A DNA stretch of 64,000 nt, taken from contig JALJCQ010000014.1 in NCBI GenBank assembly GCA_023091665.1, positions 1,922,001-1,986,000 on the forward strand, read 5' to 3'. The stretch comes from Pythium myriotylum. Its lineage: Eukaryota; Oomycota; Peronosporomycetes; Pythiales; Pythiaceae. The notes beneath the pieces are model-generated. The model was given only the letters and a program-made list of their open reading frames with translations. It ran no database searches and had not been told where the DNA came from. Shown piece after piece: positions 48,593 to 61,200 of this stretch (the stretch's first letter is position 1; the number at the start of each line of letters is the position of its first letter). The position numbers and the translations under genes were made by a program.

Positions 48593-50447
48593 CCCCTTGT
48601 TCTTGCACGTCTTCGCCTTCTTCGTCTTCATCTTCTACGCCTTCCTCTTCGATCGACGTGAGCAGTGCAGACAGATCTTCGAGCGATGTCCTTGGACCTT
48701 GCGTGGGTGGTGGAGTCGCACCACTTGTGCGACCAACCCGTCCGTAGCGCTTCTCAACTGGCGGTTCAGCCAGGTTCTCGAGCGAGTGCGTGCGAGAGTG
48801 GCGCTTGGACCCTGGTGCGTAGTCGACATTCGGCTGCTGGGCCGATGCTGGTGCTGCTGGACGCTGCGACCGCTGGCCCTGTTGCCACTCCGGTCGCTCG
48901 TAGCTGCGCTGACTTGGTGCTGGTGAGGCTGGCTGCTCACCCATGTCTTCATCATCTTGGTTGTCGGTTGCTTCATCTTGATCTTGATCATCATCCTCGT
49001 CGCGGAACTCGACGGACTTGCTCCAGGGTTCTTCGCGCCTGCCATCGTCGAATGTGTCTTCCATGAACTGCGCGTCTCGACTGATGACGATCCGACCGGT
49101 TGCGATTTCTTCAAACCGATACGCCTTCTCGTGGTCCGAGTAGCCGAGGAACCGACACAAGATGGCTCGGGCGTCGAACTTCGACCGCTTCTCCTTGGGC
49201 ACGTGGACGTACGCATGGCAGCCGAACACCTTGAAGTTGGCGAGCAAGGGCTTCTTCCCGTACCATTCTTCGTACGGCGACTTGTACAAGTCTTGAGCGC
49301 GGGTCGGAAGTCGGTTGCGAACTTCGACTGCAGTCATGACGGCTTCGCCCCAGTACTCGTCGGACAAGTTGGCATGGTGGAGCTTGCAACGACCACACTC
49401 ACCGATGGTTCGGTTCATGCGCTCCGCCACACCGTTCAACTGAGGCGTGTATGGCGGCGTGACGTCGTGCTCGATGCCACGCTTGCGGCAGAACTTGGCA
49501 AGTTTGGCCGACTGGTACTCGCCGCCGCCGTCGGTTCGAAGCACCTTGACTCGACGACCGGTTTGGTTCTCGGCCCAGTTGACGAACTCGACGAACTTGT
49601 CGTAGACTTCGTCCTTGGACTGCATCAGGTACAACTTGCACAGTCGAGACTTGTCGTCGGTGAAGGTGGCAAAGTACTTCATGCCGCCGAAAGTCGGAGT
49701 CTTCATGGGGCCGGCCACATCGCTGTACACGACGTCAAGCAGATTCGCAGACCGCTTGGTCGTGCCCGACTGGAACTTGACGCGAGTCAGCTTGCCGAGT
49801 GCACAGCCTTCACAGACCTCCCACTCCTGCACAGACCCGATATCGAGTCCGTCGGCGAGGTCCTTCTTGACGATGGCTTCGAGACCGCTGAAGCCGATGT
49901 GACCGAGTCGGAGGTGCCACAGGTACGACTTGGACATGGCGCGACCTCGTCTTGTACTGGCGGCGTGGGCTGCTTCAATCGACACTGGAGACATGTTGAG
50001 CTTGAACAGACCCTTGCCGATACGAGTGCCGATGGTCCGCTTGGCGCCCTTGAGAACGACGAAGCAACCGTCCTTGTCGAACGTCACGGGAGCAACGTCC
50101 TCCGTGAATCTTCCGACCGAGAACAGGTTGCGGCTGAGCTTGGGGATATGCCACACGTTGGTGAGCAAACCCTTCTTGACACCGCTTGGAGTCTTCATCG
50201 ACATGAGAATGTCTCCCACGCCAACTGCTTGGACCGTGCCATCATCGGCCAGATGCACGTCGACTGGGTCAATCTTCTTGTAGTTCATCATGAACTGCTT
50301 GGTTCGCGACATGTGCTGAGTCGCACCCGAGTCGACCAACCACGCCGTGGATTGACTCGACTTGCCTTGGGTCTTCCCGACCGAGAACAGGTACTCGCCG
50401 GGGTCTTCATCTCGCGCAAGGTTGGCTCGCTGGAACCGTTGCCGAGG

Positions 50448-50478
<31 letters not shown>

Positions 50479-50483
50479 CCGGA

Positions 50484-50517
<34 letters not shown>

Positions 50518-51293
50518 TCCTTGACACGCGAGTGGCACTCCGCGGCCCAATGACCGATCTTGCCGCAGTAGTTGCACGTGCCAGTCTTCTTGACTGCACG
50601 GCCCTTGGGCTTCGCGTCACTTGTCATGAACGCTTGGCCAAGCGTGGCTCCGTCGCCACCTTGCTCCTTGCGCTTCATGTCTTCGTGGAGCAGCCGAGAC
50701 GTCACGAGTTCCCACGTGGGCGCGTCGACACGCGACTCCAACGCCGTGATGAGGAACTGGTACGACTCGCTGAGACTGCCGAGAAGCGTGATCACCAAGT
50801 CGTCTTCGCTGACCGGAGCGCCGACTGCGTCGAGTTGCTCGGCCAGGGTCTTGAGCTTGTTGATGTGCGTGAGCACATCGTCACCTTCTTCCATCATGGT
50901 CGTGAAGAAACGACGACGAAGAAAGAGCTTGTTGGCAAGGCTCTTCTTCTCGAAGTGTTCTTCCAGTCTTGACCATGCATCTTGCGCACCACTCGCCGAC
51001 CGAACCAGCGGGAGCTGCGAGTCTTCCATCGCGAGACAGATCATCGCGAGCGCCTTGCGAGACTTCTTCTTGAAGAGGGCTCGGTCCGCGTCGGTCTGGC
51101 ACTGCTCGAGTTTGACCTCTCCACAGACAACTTCCCAGACGTCGCGTTCTTCGAGCACCATCTGCATCTTGAACTTCCATGTGTGGAAGTTGGTTCCGTC
51201 GAACTTGTTGATGCGGGCTGGGGTGGTCGAATCCATGGCGAAGGCTGGGGAGGCGAAGTCGGTGGAGGCAGAGTCGGCTGGGCTTGGGCTCAT
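48432..51293 (-). CDS. Copia-1 P: gag-protease-integrase protein without RT, 953 aa
   Basis: An open frame from the ATG in the primer-binding site (51293) encodes complete gag, zinc knuckle, protease (VDSGATQH) and integrase ([21 protein letters not shown]). It runs into the linker and, after VQEQG, passes directly into the LTR, which supplies an unrelated tail ([13 protein letters not shown]) and the stop. RT, RNase H and the normal polypurine tract are deleted. Because the frame is clean, a gag-protease-integrase protein could still be made. It cannot copy itself. Confidence 0.9.
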
Positions 51294-51297
51294 AACC

Positions 51298-51657
51298 TGT
51301 TGGAAGGTCGCTTGGTTGGTGGGATGCAAAATGCAAAGTGAATTGATCGGGACTTAGTTCGCTACTGCTACCTCTAAGCCGTCTGTGTGTGTCCTACGCT
51401 ACCATAATCAAATGTATGTCCTACCTATCGTAAACATATGCAAACATAAACTGACTTCGTGGATACTTCAACGAAGTCGATGGGTGGCACTGGATTCAAA
51501 CCAGAACCAGACGGAGAATCTTCCACATGTCGAATCTTCCACATGTCGAATCTTCCACATGTCGAATCTTCCGCGGAGAATCTTCTACAGCCGAGCTTCA
51601 ACTGCCGAGCTTCAACTGGAATGATGACGCTGGGTTCGAGGCGCATCATCTTCAACA
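51298..51657 (-). repeat. Copia-1 LTR (5' of P), 360 bp
   Basis: A complete LTR with one additional 16-base motif unit and one 15-base unit missing. Its right edge is at the target site CAGCG. Confidence 0.95.
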
Positions 51658-54636
51658 CAGCGGTCTCGAAGCCATCGTCAAGAAGGACCTCGCCGACGGA
51701 CTCGACATTGGGTCTGTGCAAGAGTGGGAGGTCTGTGAAGGCTGTGCACTCGGCAAGCTGACTCGCGTCAAGTTCCAGTCGGGCACGACCAAGCGGTCTG
51801 CGAATCTGCTTGACGTCGTGTACAGCGATGTGGCCGGCCCCATGAAGACTCCGACTTTCGGCGGCATGAAGTACTTTGCCACGTTCACCGACGACAAGTC
51901 TCGACTGTGCAAGTTGTACCTGATGCGGTCCAAGGACGAAGTCTACGACAAGTTCGTCGAGTTCGTCAACTGGGCCGAGAACCAAACCGGTCGTCGAGTC
52001 AAGGTGCTTCGAACCGACGGCGGCGGCGAGTACCAGTCGGCCAAGCTTGCCAAGTTCTGCCGCAAGCGTGGCATCGAGCACGACGTCACGCCGCCATACA
52101 CGCCTCAGTTGAACGGTGTGGCGGAGCGCATGAACCGAACCATCGGTGAGTGTGGTCGTTGCAAGCTCCACCATGCCAACTTGTCCGACGAGTACTGGGG
52201 CGAAGCCGTCATGACTGCAGTCGAAGTTCGCAACCGACTTCCGACCCGCGCTCAAGACTTGTACAAGTCGCCGTACGAAGAATGGTACGGGAAGAAGCCC
52301 TTGCTCGCCAACTTCAAGGTGTTCGGCTGCCATGCGTACGTCCACGTGCCCAAGGAGAAGCGGTCGAAGTTCGACGCCCGAGCCATCTTGTGTCGGTTCC
52401 TCGGCTACTCGGACCACGAGAAGGCGTATCGGTTTGAAGAAATCGCAACCGGTCGGATCGTCATCAGTCGAGACGCGCAGTTCATGGAAGACACATTCGA
52501 CGATGGCAGGCGCGAAGAACCCTGGAGCAAGTCCGTCGAGTTCCGCGACGAGGATGATGATCAAGATCAAGATGAAGCAACCGACAACCAAGATGATGAA
52601 GACATGGGTGAGCAGCCAGCCTCACCAGCACCAAGTCAGCGCAGCTACGAGCGACCGGAGTGGCAACAGGGCCAGCGGTCGCAGCGTCCAGCAGCACCAG
52701 CATCGGCCCAGCAGCCGAATGTCGACTACGCACCAGGGTCCAAGCGCCACTCTCGCACGCACTCGCTCGAGAACCTGGCTGAACCGCCAGTTGAGAAGCG
52801 CTACGGACGGGTTGGTCGCACAAGTGGTGCGACTCCACCACCCACGCAAGGTTCAAGGACATCGCTCGAAGATCTGTCTGCACTGCTCACGTCGATCGAA
52901 GAGGAAGGCGTAGAAGATGAAGACGAAGAAGGCGAAGACGTGCAAGAACAAGGGGGAGAAGACCAAGATTACGATCTCGAAGAGTTTGCTCTCGTCGTGA
53001 ATTCAGGGGGAGAGTTGCCGACATCGTTCAAGTCGGCGATGGAATCCGACGACGCCAGCAACTGGAAGGAAGCCTGCGACTCCGAGCTTGAGTCGCTCAA
53101 GAAGAACGAGACCTGGGACCTAGTCCCTTTGCCAGCCGGACGCAAGGCCATCACCAGCAAGTGGGTGTTCAAGGTCAAGGAAACCGCCGAAGGACTCGTC
53201 GAGCGGTACAAGGCTCGACTCGTTGCCAAGGGGTTCCTGCAGAAGTACGGCATCGACTTCGAAGAGACATTCGCACCCGTCGCCAAGTTCACGTCGATCC
53301 GCACCATCCTCAGCATCGCCGCTCGACACAAGCTCATGATCCATCAGATGGATGTCAAGACGGCGTTCCTGAACGGCAACCTCGACGAAGAAATCTACAT
53401 GAAGCAGCCCGAAGGCTTCGTCGACCAGCGCCACCCCGACTACGTGTGCAAGCTCAAGCGCTCGCTCTACGGTCTCAAGCAGTCGCCACGCATGTGGAAC
53501 CAGACCATCGACGCCTTCATGCGCAAGGTCGGCTTCACCAAGTGCGAGATGGACCACTGCGTGTACGTCAAGCGGAGCGGCTCAGCGATGATCTTCGTGG
53601 TGATCTACGTCGACGACCTCATCCTCGCCTGCAACAGCCTCGAGTTGCTCACGGCGACCAAGCGTGCACTCAGCGAACGCTTCGAGATGTCCGACCTCGG
53701 CGAACTCAAGTACTGCCTCGGCATGGAAGTTGATCAAGACCCCAAGTCCGGCGACGTGACCATGCGGCAGACCAAGTTCCTGCAGTCGATCCTGACCAGT
53801 TCGGCATGCAAGACTGCAAACCAGTGAGGACCCCTCAAGACCCCGGACTCAAGCTGACCAAGGCCATGTGTGAAGGTGGTTGCAAGCACGAAGACACCAT
53901 GAAGAACGTGCCGTACCGAAGTGCAGTCGGCGCACTCATGTACCTCATGGTCGGCACTCGACCAGACCTCGCAGCGGCAGTCGGCACACTCAGCCAGTTC
54001 GCCGCGGACCCGTGTCCAACACATTGGCAAGCTCTCAAGCGTGTGCTCCGGTATCTGCAAGCGACTCCGACCTACGGCCTGCAGTTCTCGGCACCGAACG
54101 ACGGAAGACTGGTCGGCTACTCCGACGCCGACTGGGCTGGCGACATCGAGTCACGTCGAAGCACCAGCGGCTACGTGTTCATGCTCAACGGCGGATGCAT
54201 CAGCTGGCGCAGCAAGAAGCAGCGAACTGTCGCCCTCTCCTCGACCGAAGCAGAGTACATGGCTCTATCGGAAGCGATCCAAGAAGCCGTGTGGCTCAAG
54301 GCGTTCCTGTGCGAACTCGGCGAAGTTGCAAGCGACCAGCGCTCACGGTGTACGAAGACAACCAAGGTGCGATCGCGTTGGCCAAGAACCCCGAGTTCCA
54401 CAAGCGCACCAAGCACATCGACATTCGCTACCACTTCGTTCGTGAGAAGGTCGAGGACGCCAAGTGTGTCTGCAGTATTGCCCGACCCAAGACATGCTTG
54501 CCGACATCATGACCAAGCCGATCCCCACTGTCCAGTTCGACGTGCTCCGCACCAAGCTTGGTGTTCAAGACGCAGTCGAGTCGAGGGGGAGTGTTGAAGA
54601 TGATGCGCCTCGAACCCAGCGTCATCATTCCAGTTG
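51658..54636 (+). pseudogene. Copia-1 N integrase-RT-RNase H, 3' piece, two frameshifts
   Basis: It continues from the integrase zinc head ([13 protein letters not shown]) through the integrase DDE, linker and RT with YVDDLILA. Single-base deletions at about 53798 (CTGACCAGTTCGG for CTGACCAAGTTCGG) and about 54339 (GACCAGCGC for GACCAAGCGC) break the RT end and RNase H. Near 54460 GACGCCAAG replaces GACGGTCAAG, a third small change. The rest matches S closely, so the lesions look recent. Confidence 0.9.
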
Positions 54637-54923
54637 AAGCTCGGCAGTTGAAGCTCGGCTGTAGAAGATTCTCCTGCAGAAGATTCTCCGTGGAAGATTC
54701 GACATGTGGAAGATTCGACATGTGGAAGATTCTCCGTCTGGTTCTGGTTTGAATCCAGTGCCACCCATCGACTTCGTTGAAGTATCCACGAAGTCAGTTT
54801 ATGTTTGCATATGTTTACGACAGGTAGGACACACACAGACGGCTTAGAGGTAGCAGCAGCGAACTAAGTCCCGATCAATTCACTTTGCATTTTGCATCCC
54901 ACCAACCAAGCGACCTTCCAACA
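54592..54923 (+). repeat. Copia-1 LTR (3' of N), 332 bp
   Basis: A complete ended LTR with the 27-base deletion between GTAGGACA repeats and the variant CGACAGG, as in the LTR at 35821-36154. Confidence 0.94.
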
Positions 54924-55671
54924 ATGATGTCGGCAAGCATGTCTTGGGTCGGGCAATACTGGAGAGACACTTGACCGTCCTCGACCTTCTCACGAACGAA
55001 GTGGTAGCGAATGTCGATGTGCTTGGTGCGCTTGTGGAACTCGGGGTTCTTGGCCAACGCGATCGCACCTTGGTTGTCTTCGTACACCGTGAGCGCTTGG
55101 TCGCTTGCAACTTCGCCGAGTTCGCACAGGAACGCCTTGAGCCACACGGCTTCTTGGATCGCTTCCGATAGAGCCATGTACTCTGCTTCGGTCGAGGAGA
55201 GGGCGACAGTTCGCTGCTTCTTGCTGCGCCAGCTGATGCATCCGCCGTTGAGCATGAACACGTAGCCGCTGGTGCTTCGACGTGACTCGATGTCGCCAGC
55301 CCAGTCGGCGTCGGAGTAGCCGACCAGTCTTCCGTCGTTCGGTGCCGAGAACTGCAGGCCGTAGGTCGGAGTCGCTTGCAGATACCGGAGCACACGCTTG
55401 AGAGCTTGCCAGTGTGTTGGACACGGGTCCGCGGCGAACTGGCTGAGTGTGCCGACTGCCGCTGCGAGGTCTGGTCGAGTGCCGACCATGAGGTACATGA
55501 GTGCGCCGACTGCACTTCGGTACGGCACGTTCTTCATGGTGTCTTCGTGCTTGCAACCACCTTCGCACATGGCCTTGGTCAGCTTGAGTCCGGGTCTTGA
55601 GGAGTCCTCACTGGTTTGCAGTCTTGCATGCCGAACTTGGTCAGGATCGACTGCAGGAACTTGGTCTGCCG
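54924..55671 (-). pseudogene. Copia-1 M pol, right piece (RNase H and RT end)
   Basis: It continues M after the N insertion. From right to left it encodes the RT end, [18 protein letters not shown] and EDNQG, to DMLADI. A one-base deletion near 55591 (TCCGGGTC for TCCGGGGTC) breaks the frame. It is cut at 55671 by element R, with TGCCG as candidate target site. The remainder of M lies beyond the window. Confidence 0.9.
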
Positions 55672-56047
55672 TGTTGAAGATGATGCGCCTCGAACCCCAG
55701 CGTCATCATTCCAGTTGAAGCTCGGCAGTTGAAGCTCGGCTGTAGAAGATTCTCCTGCAGAAGATTCTCCGCGAAGATTCGACATGTGGAAGATTCGACA
55801 TGTGGAAGATTCGACATGTGGAAGATTCTCTGTTCTGGTTTGAATCCAGTGCCACCCATCGACTTCGTTGAAGTATCCACGAAGTCAGTTTATGTTTGCA
55901 TATGTTTACGATAGGTAGGACATACATTTGATTATGGTAGCGTAGGACACACACAGACGGCTTAGAGGTAGCAGTAGCGAACTAAGTCCCGATCAATTCA
56001 CTTTGCTTTGCATTTTGCATCCCACCAACCAAGCGACCCTTCCAACA
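55672..56047 (+). repeat. Copia-1 LTR (5' of R), 376 bp
   Basis: A complete LTR with small insertions: an extra motif unit, CTTTGCTTTGC in the promoter segment and ACCCTTCCAACA at the end. Confidence 0.93.
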
Positions 56048-56051
56048 GGTT

Positions 56052-57900
56052 ATGAGCCCAAGCCCAGCCGACTCTGCCTCCACCGACTTCGCCTCCCCAG
56101 CCTTCGCCATGGATTCGACCACCCCAGCCCGCATCAACAAGTTCGACGGAACCAACTTCCACACATGGAAGTTCAAGATGCAGATGGTGCTCGAAGAACG
56201 CGACGTCTGGGAAGTTGTCTGTGGAGAGGTCAAACTCGAGCAGTGCCAGACCGACGCGGACCGAGCCCTCTTCAAGAAGAAGTCTCGCAAGGCGCTCGCG
56301 ATGATCTGTCTCGCGATGGAAGACTCGCAGCTCCCGCTGGTTCGGTCGGCGAGTGGTGCGCAAGATGCATGGTCAAGACTGGAAGAACACTTCGAGAAGA
56401 AGAGCCTTGCCAACAAGCTCTTTCTTCGTCGTCGTTTCTTCACGACCATGATGGAAGAAGGTGACGATGTGCTCACGCACATCAACAAGCTCAAGACCCT
56501 GGCGGAGCAACTCGACGCAGTCGGCGCTCCGGTCAGCGAAGACGACTTGGTGATCACGCTTCTCGGCAGTCTCAGCGAGTCGTACCAGTTCCTCATCACG
56601 GCGTTGGAGTCGCGTGTCGACGCGCTCACGTGGGAACTCGTGACGTCTCGGCTGCTCCATGAAGACATGAAGCGCAAGGAGCAAGGTGGCGACGGAGCCA
56701 CGCTTGGCCAAGCGTTCATGACAAGTGACGCGAAGCCCAAGGGCCGTGCAGTCAAGAAGACTGGCACGTGCAACTACTGCGGCAAGATCGGTCATTGGGC
56801 CGCGGAGTGCCACTCGCGTGTCAAGGACAACGGCAACGGCAACGGCAACTCCGGCGGCAATGGCAACGGCAACGGAAACGGCAACCCTCGGCAACGGTTC
56901 CAGCGAGCGAACCTTGCGCGAGATGAAGACCCCGGCGAGTACCTGTTCTCGGTCGGGAAGACCCAAGGCAAGTCGAGTCAATCCACGGCGTGGTTGGTCG
57001 ACTCGGGTGCGACTCAGCACATGTCGCGAACCAAGCAGTTCATGATGAACTACAAGAAGATTGACCCAGTCGACGTGCATCTGGCCGATGATGGCACGGT
57101 CCAAGCGGTTGGCGTGGGAGACATTCTCATGTCGATGAAGACTCCAAGCGGTGTCAAGAAGGGTTTGCTCACCAACGTGTGGCATATCCCCAAGCTCAGC
57201 CGCAACCTGTTCTCGGTCGGAAGATTCACGGAGGACGTTGCTCCCGTGACGTTCGACAAGGACGGTTGCTTCGTCGTTCTCAAGGGCGCCAAGCGGACCA
57301 TCGGCACTCGTATCGGCAAGGGTCTGTTCAAGCTCAACATGTCTCCAGTGTCGACTGAAGCAGCCCACGCCGCCAGTACAAGACGAGGTCGCGCCATGTC
57401 CAAGTCGTACCTGTGGCACCTCCGACTCGGTCACATCGGCTTCAGCGGACTCGAAGCCATCGTCAAGAAGGACCTCGCCGACGGACTCGATATCGGGTCT
57501 GTGCAGGAGTGGGAGGTCTGTGAAGGCTGTGCACTCGGCAAGCTGACTCGCGTCAAGTTCCAGTCGGGCACGACCAAGCGGTCTGCGAATCTGCTTGACG
57601 TCGTGTACAGCGATGTGGCCGGCCCCATGAAGACTCCGACTTTCGGCGGCATGAAGTACTTTGCCACGTTCACCGACGACAAGTCTCGACTGTGCAAGTT
57701 GTACCTGATGCGGTCCAAGGACGAAGTCTACGACAAGTTCGTCGAGTTCGTCAACTGGGCCGAGAACCAAACCGGTCGTCGAGTCAAGGTGCTTCGAACC
57801 GACGGCGGCGGCGAGTACCAGTCGGCCAAGCTTGCCAAGTTCTGCCGCAAGCGTGGCATCGAGCACGATGTCACGCCGCCATACACGCCTCAGTTGAACG
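56052..57900 (+). pseudogene. Copia-1 R gag-protease-integrase, 5' piece
   Basis: The frame is open from the ATG in the primer-binding site (56052) through gag, [22 protein letters not shown] and the integrase core with YSDVAG and TDGGGEY. It is cut at PPYTPQLN, one residue before NGVAERMN, by S. It resumes in frame at 62946. Confidence 0.93.
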
Positions 57901-58259
57901 TGTTGGAAGGTCGCTTGGTTGGTGGGATGCAAAATGCAAAGTGAATTGATCGGGACTTAGTTCGCTGCTGCTACCTCTAAGCCGTCTGTGTGTGTCCTAC
58001 GCTACCATAATCAAATGTATGTCCTACCTATCGTAAACATATGCAAACATGAAGTGACTTCGTGGATACTTCAACGAAGTCGATGGGTGGCACTGGATTC
58101 AAACCAGAACCAGACGGAGAATCTTCCACATGTCGAATCTTCCACATGTCGAATCTTCCGCGGAGAATCTTCTGCAGGAGAATCTTCTACAGCCGAGCTT
58201 CAACTGCCGAGCTTCAACTGGAATGATGACGCTGGGTTCGAGGCGCATCATCTTCAACA
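57901..58259 (-). repeat. Copia-1 LTR (3' of S), 359 bp
   Basis: It differs from the 5' LTR at CCATAATC/CCGTAATC, in a 4-base patch (CATGAAGTG/CATAGACTG) and at TTCCGCGG/TTCCACGG. Confidence 0.97.
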
Positions 58260-61200
58260 CCCCCCCTCGACTCGACTGCGTCTTGAACACCAAGCTTGGT
58301 GCGGAGCACGTCGAACTGGACAGTGGGGATCGGCTTGGTCATGATGTCGGCAAGCATGTCTTGGGTCGGGCAATACTGCAGACACACTTGACCGTCCTCG
58401 ACCTTCTCACGAACGAAGTGGTAGCGAATGTCGATGTGCTTGGTGCGCTTGTGGAACTCGGGGTTCTTGGCCAACGCGATCGCACCTTGGTTGTCTTCGT
58501 ACACCGTGAGCGCTTGGTCGCTTGCAACTTCGCCGAGTTCGCACAGGAACGCCTTGAGCCACACGGCTTCTTGGATCGCTTCCGATAGAGCCATGTACTC
58601 TGCTTCGGTCGAGGAGAGGGCGACAGTTCGCTGCTTCTTGCTGCGCCAGCTGATGCATCCGCCGTTGAGCATGAACACGTAGCCGCTGGTGCTTCGACGT
58701 GACTCGATGTCGCCAGCCCAGTCGGCGTCGGAGTAGCCGACCAGTCTTCCGTCGTTCGGTGCCGAGAACTGCAGGCCGTAGGTCGGAGTCGCTTGCAGAT
58801 ACCGGAGCACACGCTTGAGAGCTTGCCAATGTGTTGGACACGGGTCCGCGGCGAACTGGCTGAGTGTGCCGACTGCCGCTGCGAGGTCTGGTCGAGTGCC
58901 GACCATGAGGTACATGAGTGCGCCGACTGCACTTCGGTACGGCACGTTCTTCATGGTGTCTTCGTGCTTGCAACCACCTTCACACATGGCCTTGGTCAGC
59001 TTGAGTCCGGGGTCTTGAGGGGTCCTCACTGGTTTGCAGTCTTGCATGCCGAACTTGGTCAGGATCGACTGCAGGAACTTGGTCTGCCGCATGGTCACGT
59101 CGCCGGACTTGGGGTCTTGATCAACTTCCATGCCGAGGCAGTACTTGAGTTCGCCGAGGTCGGACATCTCGAAGCGTTCGCTGAGTGCACGCTTGGTCGC
59201 CGTGAGCAACTCGAGGCTGTTGCAGGCGAGGATGAGGTCGTCGACGTAGATCACCACGAAGATCATCGCTGAGCCGCTCCGCTTGACGTACACGCAGTGG
59301 TCCATCTCGCACTTGGTGAAGCCGACCTTGCGCATGAAGGCGTCGATGGTCTGGTTCCACATGCGTGGCGACTGCTTGAGACCGTAGAGCGAGCGCTTGA
59401 GCTTGCACACGTAGTCGGGGTGGCGCTGGTCGACGAAGCCTTCGGGCTGCTTCATGTAGATTTCTTCGTCGAGGTTGCCGTTCAGGAACGCCGTCTTGAC
59501 ATCCATCTGATGGATCATGAGCTTGTGTCGAGCGGCGATGCTGAGGATGGTGCGGATCGACGTGAACTTGGCGACGGGTGCGAACGTCTCTTCGAAGTCG
59601 ATGCCGTACTTCTGCAGGAACCCCTTGGCAACGAGTCGAGCCTTGTACCGTTCGACGAGTCCTTCGGCGGTTTCCTTGACCTTGAACACCCACTTGCTGG
59701 TGATGGCCTTGCGTCCGGCTGGCAAAGGGACTAGGTCCCATGTCTCGTTCTTCTTGAGCGACTCGAGCTCGGAGTCGCAGGCTTCCTTCCAGTTGCTGGC
59801 GTCGTCGGATTCCATCGCCGACTTGAACGATGTCGGCAACTCTCCCCCTGAATTCACGACGAGAGCAAACTCTTCGTGGTCTTGATCTTCTCCCCCTTGT
59901 TCTTGCACGTCTTCGCCTTCTTCGTCTTCATCTTCTACGCCTTCCTCTTCGATCGACGTGAGCAGTGCAGACAGATCTTCGAGCGATGTCCTTGGACCTT
60001 GCGTGGGTGGTGGAGTCGCACCACTTGTGCGACCAACCCGTCCGTAGCGCTTCTCAACTGGCGGTTCAGCCAGGTTCTCGAGCGAGTGCGTGCGAGAGTG
60101 GCGCTTGGACCCTGGTGCGTAGTCGACATTCGGCTGCTGGGCCGATGCTGGTGCTGCTGGACGCTGCGACCGCTGGCCCTGTTGCCACTCCGGTCGCTCG
60201 TAGCTGCGCTGACTTGGTGCTGGTGAGGCTGGCTGCTCACCCATGTCTTCATCATCTTGGTTGTCGGTTGCTTCATCTTGATCTTGATCATCATCCTCGT
60301 CGCGGAACTCGACGGACTTGCTCCAGGGTTCTTCGCGCCTGCCATCGTCGAATGTGTCTTCCATGAACTGCGCGTCTCGACTGATGACGATCCGACCGGT
60401 TGCGATTTCTTCAAACCGATACGCCTTCTCGTGGTCCGAGTAGCCGAGGAACCGACACAAGATGGCTCGGGCGTCGAACTTCGACCGCTTCTCCTTGGGC
60501 ACGTGGACGTACGCATGGCAGCCGAACACCTTGAAGTTGGCGAGCAAGGGCTTCTTCCCGTACCATTCTTCGTACGGCGACTTGTACGAGTCTTGAGCGC
60601 GGGTCGGAAGTCGGTTGCGAACTTCGACTGCAGTCATGACGGCTTCGCCCCAGTACTCGTCGGACAAGTTGGCATGGTGGAGCTTGCAACGACCACACTC
60701 ACCGATGGTTCGGTTCATGCGCTCCGCCACACCGTTCAACTGAGGCGTGTATGGCGGCGTGACATCGTGCTCGATGCCATGCTTGCGACAGAACTTGGCA
60801 AGCTTGGCCGACTGGTACTCGCCGCCGCCGTCGGTTCGAAGCACCTTGACTCGACGACCGGTTTGGTTCTCGGCCCAGTTGACGAACTCGACGAACTTGT
60901 CGTAGACTTCGTCCTTGGACCGCATCAGGTACAACTTGCACAGTCGAGACTTGTCGTCGGTGAACGTGGCAAAGTACTTCATGCCGCCGAAAGTCGGAGT
61001 CTTCATGGGGCCGGCCACATCGCTGTACACGACGTCAAGCAGATTCGCAGACCGCTTGGTCGTGCCCGACTGGAACTTGACGCGAGTCAGCTTGCCGAGT
61101 GCACAGCCTTCACAGACCTCCCACTCCTGCACAGACCCGATATCGAGTCCGTCGGCGAGGTCCTTCTTGACGATGGCTTCGAGTCCGCTGAAGCCGATGT

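Larger units (their letters stand above)
48234..51657 (-). mobile_element. Copia-1 copy P: non-autonomous element lacking RT, with TSD CAGCG
   Basis: LTR 48234-48592, internal 48593-51297, LTR 51298-51657, flanked by CAGCG at 48229-48233 and 51658-51662. The coding region ends in the linker before RT, so it must have been mobilised by another element's RT. Confidence 0.94.
46515..54923 (+). mobile_element. Copia-1 copy N, inserted in M (TSD ATGAT) and itself split by P
   Basis: 5' LTR 46515-46827, internal region 46828-48233 and 51658-54591, 3' LTR 54592-54923. ATGAT at 46510-46514 and 54924-54928 is the target-site duplication in M. P (48234-51657) interrupts it at CAGCG. Confidence 0.93.
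35821..55671 (-). mobile_element. Copia-1 tandem array J-K-L-M sharing LTRs, interrupted by N/P
   Basis: On the + strand the order is LTR (35821), J internal, LTR (40493), K internal, LTR (44086), L internal, LTR (46054), then M internal. M is broken at ATGAT by element N (46515-54923) and again at 55671 by element R. All units point the same way and neighbouring units share one LTR. J is complete, K lacks gag, and L lacks gag and RT. The right end of M is outside the window. Confidence 0.88.

Noticed and set aside
35821..55671. Independent insertions of J, K, L and M
   Set aside because: Neighbouring units are joined by a single LTR with no target-site duplication between them, so a shared-LTR tandem array fits better.
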